Assembly (NCBI GenBank): GCA_964635575.1
Contig: CAZWNY010000049.1
Coordinates: 1 to 14,182, forward strand
Direction of reading: 5' to 3'
DNA: 14,182 nt
From: GCA-2733415 sp964635575
GTDB lineage: Bacteria > Bacteroidota > Bacteroidia > Flavobacteriales > Flavobacteriaceae
Part shown: one piece after another, positions 1-5,655 of the stretch
Layout of the letters: each line of letters opens with the position of its first letter
Numbering within the stretch: position 1 is the first letter of the stretch
The notes under the pieces: model-generated
Database searches by the model: none
Seen by the model: only the letters and a program-made list of their open reading frames with translations
What the model was told of the DNA's origin: nothing
Program-made: the position numbers and the translations under genes

Positions 1-11
1 AAAACAAAATT

Positions 12-116
12 ATGAAAAATGTATTTTTATTCGTAGCTTTGCTACTAAGTGTTTCGTTTTCATTTGCAAATAACAATGTAGCGCCAAACGTTTTAACAAC
101 TGAGGTAGCGGAAACT
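12..116 (+). repeat. Leader repeat, copy 1 (pairs with 4181-4285)
   Basis: The first 35 codons of the small secreted protein match those of the second small protein with about 8 differences in 105 bases, and only one difference in the first 69. Similarity stops abruptly after the codons for Glu-Thr. The conserved block covers exactly the signal peptide and the short segment after it. Confidence 0.9.
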
Positions 117-341
117 ATAAAGTCTGAAAATATTGATTTAATATCTTCCGTAGCAGATACTACTGATTGTTCTTTTCCTGTATATTATGATGATGGAACA
201 GATGGAAGTGGAGATTGGGGAGGTTCCGGCTCATTTACCTATTCTTTTGAATGTAACTCTTCTACGTTTTGGGATGATTTATTTTATATGGTAAATGAAC
301 TTTTTTCTGGTTGGCAAAGTATTATAATCGATATGAACTAG
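12..341 (+). CDS. Small secreted protein, cassette 1 (unknown function, conserved leader)
   Basis: Encodes 109 residues. Residues 1-19 (MKNVFLFVALLLSVSFSFA) form a clear Sec signal peptide with predicted cleavage after SFA and before NNN. Residues 20-35 form a short pro-like region shared with the second small protein at 4181; everything after that is unrelated to it. The mature part is acidic, has a Gly/Ser/Asp-rich stretch (about 60-74), many aromatic residues and exactly two cysteines (C53, C81), compatible with one disulfide outside the cytoplasm. No lipobox, no type IX sorting domain and no family I recognise. It stands first in a cassette with a GLPGLI gene and an outer-membrane receptor, 65 bp upstream of the former. 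The start is the ATG in an AAAATTATG context identical to that of the paralogue. Its promoter lies outside the window. A role as ligand, cargo or bacteriocin-like peptide of the neighbouring receptor is inference only. Confidence 0.8.
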   Translation: MKNVFLFVALLLSVSFSFANNNVAPNVLTTEVAETIKSENIDLISSVADTTDCSFPVYYDDGTDGSGDWGGSGSFTYSFECNSSTFWDDLFYMVNELFSGWQSIIIDMN

Positions 342-355
342 TGTTTTTTAAAATA

Positions 356-391
356 AAACAGCAATAATTTTATACAAATTTATTCCTGTTT
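356..391 (+). promoter_or_regulatory. Hairpin between small-protein gene and GLPGLI gene, cassette 1
   Basis: AAACAGCAATAA (356-367) pairs with TTATTCCTGTTT (380-391): 11 of 12 positions complementary, loop of 12. No U-run follows, so it is not a classical strong terminator. It could be a weak attenuator, or a 3' stabiliser that gives more small-protein mRNA than downstream mRNA. A hairpin of different sequence occupies the same place in cassette 2 (4531-4553). Confidence 0.55.
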
Positions 392-406
392 GATAACTTA
401 ATTATC

Positions 407-1210
407 ATGAAATATTTTTTTAAAATAATATATACAATATTAATATTACTGTCTTGTAACGCAATAGCGCAAAATCATTTGCACGGTATGGTAAAGTATG
501 ACAACTATTTTCCTAAAAAAACTAAGAAAACTAAAAAAGGGATGAGTATATTATACTTTAACAACGAGAGTTCTTTAGAGATAAGTAGTGTTAAAAAAAA
601 AATAAATTCTAATTCCAATGTAAAAACAGGAAGCGAAATAGCATCGTTTAAACTACCATACGGAGACTCAAAAGGAAGACAAATATATAGAAACATTAAA
701 GACAGTTTAATGATAACTAGACGTCCAAAAAATGCGATTTCTGAACCTTTTATTGTGCAAGAAAATTGGATAGTTATAAATTGGAGTATAAAAAATGAAA
801 CAAAAAAAATAGGAAGTTACATCGCTACCAAAGCTGAAGGAGATTTTAGAGGTAGAGCTTATACAGTATGGTTTACTTATAGTATCCCTGTTTCGTTTGG
901 CCCATGGAAATTACACGGTTTACCAGGTCTAATTTTAGAAGCTGAAGATAGCGAAAAAATGATACGCTTTTTTGCTACGAAAATAAAAATACCTTTCCAG
1001 ACAGGAAATATTATAAAAACACCTATTGCTAAAAACAAGATAACACATGTAGAAGAAGTATTTATGAAGGATAATTTTGATAAAATATTAGCAAAAAAAA
1101 TGAACGCTAGACTGCCTAAAGGAACAAAAATAACTCCACGTCCAAATAATGACGGTCGAACCTACCGTTCAGAAAAAACTTTTGAATGGGAAAACAAAGC
1201 AAATAATTGA
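407..1210 (+). CDS. GLPGLI family exported protein, cassette 1
   Basis: Encodes 267 residues. The diagnostic motif of the family (TIGR01200) is perfect: GPWK at 165-168 followed by GLPGLI at 171-176, preceded by the typical FRGR segment and an aromatic-rich strand. The N-terminus is a signal peptide (residues 1-21). It contains both a signal peptidase I site (AIA before QN) and a lipobox-like LLSC at 14-17, so either a periplasmic protein or a lipoprotein is possible. The family is Bacteroidota-specific, often coded next to TonB-receptor-like proteins, and has no defined biochemical role. The gene ends in TGA overlapping the TTG start of the receptor gene (TTGA), so the two are very likely translationally coupled. 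The central and C-terminal parts match the paralogue at 4572 only in patches (FRGR, GPWK, LPGLI, PKG, YEW/FEW). Confidence 0.9.
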   Translation: MKYFFKIIYTILILLSCNAIAQNHLHGMVKYDNYFPKKTKKTKKGMSILYFNNESSLEISSVKKKINSNSNVKTGSEIASFKLPYGDSKGRQIYRNIKDSLMITRRPKNAISEPFIVQENWIVINWSIKNETKKIGSYIATKAEGDFRGRAYTVWFTYSIPVSFGPWKLHGLPGLILEAEDSEKMIRFFATKIKIPFQTGNIIKTPIAKNKITHVEEVFMKDNFDKILAKKMNARLPKGTKITPRPNNDGRTYRSEKTFEWENKANN

Positions 1211-3873
1211 AAACAGAGTGTTACATTTTAAGTTATATAATTTTATTAATTAGTTTTATTTCTCAAGCGCAAATTAAAGGTAAAGTTATAAACGAAAAAA
1301 AAACCCCTATTGAGTTTGTAACTGTAGTTTTAAAAAAAGCAACAGACAGTAGTTTTGTAGCTTACAGTCGTACAAATGCCAATGGTTTTTACACCCTAAA
1401 ATCAAAAGATAAAGGTAATTTTTTGTTAAGTTTTTCGCTTTTAGGTTATAAAAAGCAAGAGCAAATAGTTGTCGTTTTAAACGATACAAAAATAATTAAC
1501 AATATTATTTTAAAGGAAGAAACAGTCTCTTTAAACGAGGTTATAATAAGAGCAAAGCTAGACATTGTTCAAAAAAAAGACAAAATTGTTTTTAATGCCA
1601 AAGCATTTGCACAAGGCAATGAGGAAGTTGTAGAAGATTTGCTTAAAAAAATTCCAGGGCTTACAGTTGAAGCTGATGGTACAATTAAAATTGGCGACCA
1701 AGAGGTAGAAAAAGTAATGATAGATGGCGATGATTTTTTTGGACGAGGATATAAATTACTTACTAAAAATATGCCCGCAAACCCTATTGATGAAATTGAG
1801 TTGTTACAAAACTACTCTAATAATCATTTACTTAAAGGAATTGAAGAAAGTGAGCGTGTTGCATTAAACCTTACATTGAAAGAAGATGCCAAACGTATTT
1901 GGTTTGGAAATATGATTTTAGGTTACGATGCGCACTCTAAAGAAAATCGCTATTATGCAAAAGGAAATCTTATGAATTTTGGTAAAAAACACAAATACTA
2001 TTTTTTAACCAACTTAAATAATATTGGCTATAATGCCACAGGAGATATTAATCATTTAATTCGTCCAATACGCACTAATGAGCCTGCAAGTATTGGAGAT
2101 AATCAAAATATTTCATCTTTAATTGGCTTGTCTGCAAACCCACCAAACTTTAAACGTAGCCGAACCACTTTTAATAATTCCGAAATACTATCTTTAAATG
2201 CTATTTTTAATCCAACCGAAAAACTAAAAATTAAAACTCTCGGGTTTTTTAATTGGGACGAACAAGATTTTTTCAGAAACCGAATCAATAAGGTTTCTTT
2301 AAATAATTTTAGCTTTACAAATATTGAAAATTATCAACTTCAAAACAAAAAACGAATTGGTTTTGGGAAAATAGATTTAATTTACAATTTATCAAAAAAA
2401 CAAATGATAGAGGCTACAACAAAATATCAAAATTCCAATTTTACAAGCGCATCAGAACTGACATTTAATAACCAATCTACTGTTGAAAATTTAAATAGTT
2501 TTGAAGCATTATTTGATCAAAAAATAAACTATACCAATAAACTTAAAAACAACAAAGTATTTTTGATAACAGGTCGTTTTATTAACGAAAAAGTACCACA
2601 AAATTATAGCGTAAATCAATTTTTACTTGAAAATTTGTTTCCTAGTACTAATACAAACAACATAAGCCAAATGTTAGCACAAAAAATGACCTTTGTAGGT
2701 TTTGAAGCTCATTTGTTAAATCGAAAAGAAAATAACAATCTATTGGAATTTAAAATTGGCAACTCTTTTAGAAAAGACGTTTTAAATAGCCAGTTTTCAC
2801 TTTTAGAAAACAATATTGTTTTAGACAATCCCGCTGATTATCAAAACCAATTAAATTACTTGGTTAATGATTTATATGCTAGTGCCAAATACCAATATAG
2901 TTTTGAAAAAATTATGTTTACAGGTAGTTTAGGAATGCATCAACTTTTTAATACATTAAAACAAAATTCAGAAAAGCAAACCGAGCAACCTTTTTTTGTA
3001 AACCCAGGTTTAGCTTTAGATTGGAAAATAAATAATAAAAATCGCATTAAAACTTCCTATGGACAAAACAAAACCAATGCAGGTGTTTTAAATGTATACA
3101 CTAATTCTGTGCTGACCAATTTTCGTAATTTTAATAATGGTACTGGAAATTTTAACCAATTAGATGCTTCTGCCTTAACGTTTAATTACCGGTTAGGGAA
3201 TTGGAGCGACCGTTTTTTTGCAAACACCATTTTTATTTATACTAAAAACCATGATTTTTTTTCAACCAATACGCAAATAAATCAAAACTTCACACAAACG
3301 GAAGCAGTTGTCATTAAAGATCGAGAATTATTTATTGCAAACACATCGGTAGATTATTTTTTTAAAAAACTAGAAAGTAACCTAAAACTAAAGTTAGGGT
3401 ATATGCAATCGGAATTTAAAAATGTAGTTAATAATTCGGAGTTAAGAGAAGTTAATTCTGTAAACTACAACTATGGTTTTGAATACAGAACCGCTTTTGA
3501 AGGTGTTTTTAACTATCATATTGGTACAAAATGGACAGTTAACCAAATAGAAACACCCGGAATAATCAATTCATTTACAAACAATGTAAGTTTTTTAGAT
3601 GTATCATTTGTATTTAATGATAAATTTAATATAAATTTTCAAACAGAACGTTATTTTTTCGGAAATTTAGAAACCGACAACACCTATTATTTTTTAGACT
3701 TTGATGCTCGATACACTATAAAAAAAAACAAACTAACCTTAGCTATTTCGGGTAAAAATTTATTGAACATCGAAATATTTAAAACCTTTTCAATAAGCGA
3801 CATCAGTACATCAACAACCGAGTTCAGATTACTTGAGCGGTTTGTACTCTTAAAAACGGAGTATCGTTTTTAA
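1207..3873 (+). CDS. TonB-dependent-receptor-like outer-membrane beta-barrel, cassette 1
   Basis: Encodes 888 residues. Order of parts: signal peptide 1-21 (cleavage before QIKG); carboxypeptidase-regulatory-like beta-sandwich about 22-104; plug-like domain about 108-206 with the characteristic GNEEVVEDLLKKIPG and MIDGDDFF segments; beta-barrel to the end, closing with Tyr-Arg-Phe, the terminal aromatic expected for BAM-dependent barrel insertion. I see no TonB box. The family lies in the outer membrane and is either a transporter or a structural barrel; the substrate is unknown. The start must be the TTG at 1207: it is the only recognised start codon giving the signal peptide, and it overlaps the upstream TGA by 3 bases. 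The last 372 bases are nearly identical to the receptor at 5656, although the sequence just before them is diverged. Confidence 0.9.
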   Translation: MKTECYILSYIILLISFISQAQIKGKVINEKKTPIEFVTVVLKKATDSSFVAYSRTNANGFYTLKSKDKGNFLLSFSLLGYKKQEQIVVVLNDTKIINNIILKEETVSLNEVIIRAKLDIVQKKDKIVFNAKAFAQGNEEVVEDLLKKIPGLTVEADGTIKIGDQEVEKVMIDGDDFFGRGYKLLTKNMPANPIDEIELLQNYSNNHLLKGIEESERVALNLTLKEDAKRIWFGNMILGYDAHSKENRYYAKGNLMNFGKKHKYYFLTNLNNIGYNATGDINHLIRPIRTNEPASIGDNQNISSLIGLSANPPNFKRSRTTFNNSEILSLNAIFNPTEKLKIKTLGFFNWDEQDFFRNRINKVSLNNFSFTNIENYQLQNKKRIGFGKIDLIYNLSKKQMIEATTKYQNSNFTSASELTFNNQSTVENLNSFEALFDQKINYTNKLKNNKVFLITGRFINEKVPQNYSVNQFLLENLFPSTNTNNISQMLAQKMTFVGFEAHLLNRKENNNLLEFKIGNSFRKDVLNSQFSLLENNIVLDNPADYQNQLNYLVNDLYASAKYQYSFEKIMFTGSLGMHQLFNTLKQNSEKQTEQPFFVNPGLALDWKINNKNRIKTSYGQNKTNAGVLNVYTNSVLTNFRNFNNGTGNFNQLDASALTFNYRLGNWSDRFFANTIFIYTKNHDFFSTNTQINQNFTQTEAVVIKDRELFIANTSVDYFFKKLESNLKLKLGYMQSEFKNVVNNSELREVNSVNYNYGFEYRTAFEGVFNYHIGTKWTVNQIETPGIINSFTNNVSFLDVSFVFNDKFNINFQTERYFFGNLETDNTYYFLDFDARYTIKKNKLTLAISGKNLLNIEIFKTFSISDISTSTTEFRLLERFVLLKTEYRF
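2226..2280 (+). repeat. Internal near-identity block shared by both receptors (copy 1)
   Basis: These 55 bases match 6678-6732 with a single difference (position 2238), encoding the segment LGFFNWDEQDFFRN, although sequence on both sides is clearly diverged. Either strong conservation of this barrel segment or a small conversion tract. Confidence 0.6.
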
Positions 3874-3895
3874 AAGAAATTAGATACTGAAAAAA
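3502..3895 (+). repeat. Receptor tail repeat, copy A
   Basis: Ungapped alignment to 7957-8350 shows about 14 differences in the 372 coding bases, then identity for about 22 bases beyond the stop codon. Upstream of 3502 similarity falls sharply. A third, shorter copy lies at 5371-5483. The 3' boundary just past the stop and the sharp 5' boundary suggest recombination or gene conversion. Confidence 0.85.
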
Positions 3896-4025
3896 CTCCT
3901 TATGTTCGTTAATTGTTAGTAATTTTTTTTAAAAAAAGCTGGCAAGTTCTATATATATATTAGCGATTAGTAGCCATTTATAACGGCGTATTTAATTAAA
4001 AATTAGCGGTTCAAAACAAAACAGA

Positions 4026-4049
4026 AAATCGTATAATAAAAAACGATTT
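4026..4049. promoter_or_regulatory. Inverted repeat in the region upstream of small protein 2
   Basis: AAATCGT at 4026-4032 and ACGATTT at 4043-4049 are perfect reverse complements separated by 10 AT-rich bases. Could be an operator or a weak RNA stem. It lies about 130 bases before the small-protein start. No assignment is possible. Confidence 0.3.
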
Positions 4050-4122
4050 CAGGGACAACTCGCCATATAAGAGTATGAACCGAGAGAAGTAAAAAAAATA
4101 TAGAATTCTGATTGGCTACTGC

Positions 4123-4156
4123 TAGGAAATAATTCCTAAAACCTACAATTTGTAGG
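4123..4156 (+). promoter_or_regulatory. Two tandem hairpins just upstream of small protein 2
   Basis: Hairpin 1: TAGGAA (4123-4128), loop ATAA, TTCCTA (4133-4138). Hairpin 2: palindrome CCTACAA-T-TTGTAGG (4142-4156). The TAGG/CCTA arms are shared, so the first arm of hairpin 1 could pair with hairpin 2 and the reverse, allowing mutually exclusive folds. The start codon is 25 bases downstream. This fits a transcript 5' end with a regulatory or protective structure, or a DNA operator pair. Confidence 0.45.
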
Positions 4157-4180
4157 GTAATTTCATAAAAAAATAAAATT

Positions 4181-4285
4181 ATGAAAAATGTATTTTTATT
4201 CGTAGCTTTGCTACTAAGTGTTTCATTTTCATTTGCAAATAACAATGTAGAGCCAGACGTTTTAACAGTTGAGATTGAGGAAACT
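4181..4285 (+). repeat. Leader repeat, copy 2 (pairs with 12-116)
   Basis: Second copy of the 35-codon leader block, with about 8 differences in 105 bases from copy 1; only one falls in the first 69 bases (a silent change in a Ser codon). Confidence 0.9.
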
Positions 4286-4513
4286 GTAGTGTTAACCAAT
4301 TTATTTAACTCAGCTGATTTTAATTACAGTGTAAATGTTAAGGAAACTCTTGGAACTTGTACTTATTCTATCACAAACATAAGTATCGGTTTAGATGGTA
4401 AAATAAAAACAAAGGAAAAAACTTTTGTTAGATCAGCATCTAGTCAGTCGGATTGCAATGCTATAGCAGAGGCACACGCAGCTCTTATAAACTCTGGAGC
4501 AATTCCGTTTTAA
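4181..4513 (+). CDS. Small secreted protein, cassette 2 (unknown function, conserved leader)
   Basis: Encodes 110 residues. The Sec signal peptide (residues 1-19) is identical in protein sequence to that of the small protein at 12, and residues 20-35 are similar (NNNVxPxVLTxExxET pattern). From residue 36 the two share nothing recognisable. The mature part here is Ser/Thr/Lys-rich with two cysteines (C60, C92), 32 apart, against 28 apart in the paralogue, and ends in an alanine-rich segment that may be helical (about 93-105). No lipobox or known domain. The ATG sits in the same A-rich context as copy 1. It is followed after 58 bases by a GLPGLI gene, with a hairpin between them. Function unknown; a peptide paired with the cassette's receptor is a guess from context. 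Confidence 0.8.
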   Translation: MKNVFLFVALLLSVSFSFANNNVEPDVLTVEIEETVVLTNLFNSADFNYSVNVKETLGTCTYSITNISIGLDGKIKTKEKTFVRSASSQSDCNAIAEAHAALINSGAIPF

Positions 4514-4530
4514 AATAATAATTAATAATT

Positions 4531-4553
4531 CCCGCGCTTTAAAAAAGCGTGGG
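4531..4553 (+). promoter_or_regulatory. Hairpin between small-protein gene and GLPGLI gene, cassette 2
   Basis: CCCGCGCTTT (4531-4540) pairs with AAAGCGTGGG (4544-4553) around a 3-base loop; all ten positions pair, one as G-U. It is the most GC-rich short stretch of the region. The following ATATAATATT is not a U-run, so partial termination or 3'-end protection of the small-protein mRNA is more likely than full termination. Confidence 0.65.
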
Positions 4554-4571
4554 ATATAATATTAAATACGT

Positions 4572-5333
4572 ATGAAATATATATACATAATTGTAGTTTT
4601 CGTTAATATAGTTAATAGCTTTGCTCAAAATAAAAATCAATTATTAGTTGAGTACAGTTTTAAAAATATTTTTTTTGAAAACAAAGAAACATTACTTGTA
4701 AAAAATGATAAAATAAAATATATAATTGATGCTTTTAAACAAAAAAAAGCTTCAAAAACGACACAAAACAAGGAAAGGAATTTCACAATTATTTCTGGAA
4801 ATGTTGATGTAAAGGAAAGATTTATATACAGTAATTTAACATCCAATAATTTAATTATGACGCTACCTAATAAAGATTTTTTTGTTGCCGATAGCGTCAA
4901 CTTTAATTGGAAAATTACTGCCGATACCATGCAAATAGGTAAATATAATTGTACTAAAGCATTACTTAATTTTAGAGGCAGAAATTATGAAGCCTATTTT
5001 ACGGAAGAAATTCCTATTTCTGCCGGTCCTTGGAAATTTAAATCGTTACCAGGTTTAATTTTATATATTAAAAGTACATCAGGAAAACTTGTTTACACGT
5101 GGAGTGTAACTAAAATAATTTACCCATATGTTTCAGATATAAATGTAGAATTTACTCCTAAGCACAATAGTAAAATTATTTCGTTAAAAGAATCGATAAA
5201 GATTGAAGAGGCGGAAGATTTAAAGAATGATAGAATTTCAGAAGCTAGAGTGCCTAAAGGTGTAACTCTTGTATCTTCAACAAGCGAAAGAGTAGGTATT
5301 GAATTAATATATGAATGGGAAAAAGAAAAGTAA
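4572..5333 (+). CDS. GLPGLI family exported protein, cassette 2
   Basis: Encodes 253 residues. Signal peptide about 1-19 (cleavage in the SFAQN region); unlike the copy at 407 it has no cysteine in the leader, so a soluble periplasmic form is likely. The family motif is present as GPWK (152-155) then SLPGLI (158-163), with Ser replacing the first Gly, preceded by FRGR and a strand ending in EIPIS. The C-terminus has the VPKG and YEW elements also seen in the copy at 407. It follows the small secreted protein by 58 bases. Its partner receptor appears to have been lost: 37 bases behind its stop begins the tail of a receptor gene whose front part is missing. Biochemical role unknown. Confidence 0.88.
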   Translation: MKYIYIIVVFVNIVNSFAQNKNQLLVEYSFKNIFFENKETLLVKNDKIKYIIDAFKQKKASKTTQNKERNFTIISGNVDVKERFIYSNLTSNNLIMTLPNKDFFVADSVNFNWKITADTMQIGKYNCTKALLNFRGRNYEAYFTEEIPISAGPWKFKSLPGLILYIKSTSGKLVYTWSVTKIIYPYVSDINVEFTPKHNSKIISLKESIKIEEAEDLKNDRISEARVPKGVTLVSSTSERVGIELIYEWEKEK

Positions 5334-5350
5334 TAGTTTAATATTGGTTT

Positions 5351-5370
5351 TGTTTTTTACTCAAAAAACA
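5351..5370 (+). terminator. A/T hairpin behind GLPGLI gene 2, at the remnant junction
   Basis: TGTTTTTT (5351-5358), loop ACTC, AAAAAACA (5363-5370): a perfect 8-base stem, but with only two G-C pairs. It touches the first base of the receptor remnant (5371), so it marks or formed at the deletion junction. It may act as a weak terminator. Confidence 0.3.
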
Positions 5371-5466
5371 CTTAAAACCTTTTCAATAAGTGACATCAGT
5401 ACATCAACAATCGAGTTCAGGTTACTTGAACGGTTTGTACTCTTAAAAATGGAGTATCGTTTTTAA
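5371..5466 (+). pseudogene. Remnant: 3' end of a third receptor gene
   Basis: About 96 bases that match the last bases of both full receptors (about 5 differences to 3778-3873, about 6 to 8233-8328). Read in frame, they still encode FSISDISTST, then EFRLLERF, and end in the barrel-terminal MEYRF and a TAA stop. The homology continues a little into the 3' flank (GAAAATTAGATAC). Nothing upstream in the gap resembles the rest of a receptor, so this is a truncated relic placed exactly where the receptor of cassette 2 would end. It is not expected to be translated into a functional product. Confidence 0.85.
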
Positions 5467-5655
5467 AGAAAATTAGATACTAAACAAAACCCTTAAAACT
5501 CTAAGCGGACAAATAAAATTAGGAGTATTTTTTGAAAAATCAACAATACAATGAAAAAAACTAATTAACAATTGGAGAAAGCAAACAAATTTTTAATTTA
5601 AGGCAGTAATTTATAAGAAATGATAGAAATTGAAAATATTATATTTTCTGATTTA

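Larger units (their letters stand above)
3874..4180. other. Intergenic region between receptor 1 and small protein 2
   Basis: A 307-base stretch without a convincing gene. Its first 22 bases belong to the receptor tail repeat. It then holds a T8A7 run (3923-3937), an alternating TA run (about 3944-3960), a 7-base direct repeat ATTAGCG (3959-3965 and 4002-4008), an inverted repeat AAATCGT/ACGATTT (4026-4032, 4043-4049), and two strong tandem hairpins just before the next gene. No clean TAnnTTTG promoter is visible. TACAATTTG at 4144-4152 is one base too long and lies inside a palindrome. Confidence 0.6.
5334..5655. other. Gap between GLPGLI gene 2 and receptor 2
   Basis: A 322-base region. 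It contains an A/T-rich hairpin (5351-5370), the tail of a third receptor gene (5371-5466) with a few bases of matching 3' flank (to about 5483), then about 170 AT-rich bases leading to the next receptor. In the last part I see an imperfect inverted repeat ACTCTAA/TTAGGAGT (about 5498-5525) and a weak promoter-like pair, TTG at 5572-5574 and TAATTTAA at 5594-5601, spaced 19. No other gene is apparent. Confidence 0.6.

Noticed and set aside
3944..4008. Possible small mobile element (TA run and ATTAGCG direct repeats)
   Set aside because: No terminal inverted repeats, second copy or transposase; the 7-base repeats can arise by chance.
4003..4299. Minus-strand frame of 98 residues over the cassette 2 leader
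   Set aside because: It lies antisense to the small secreted protein gene and its upstream hairpins, with low-complexity composition and no recognisable domain; a shadow frame.
12..4513. Type IX secretion cargo identity for the small proteins
   Set aside because: Neither carries a C-terminal sorting domain; only Sec signal peptides are visible.
5620..5655. Upstream ATG extending receptor 2 by 12 residues
   Set aside because: The added residues are not signal-peptide-like; the ATG at 5656 begins a normal Lys-rich signal peptide.
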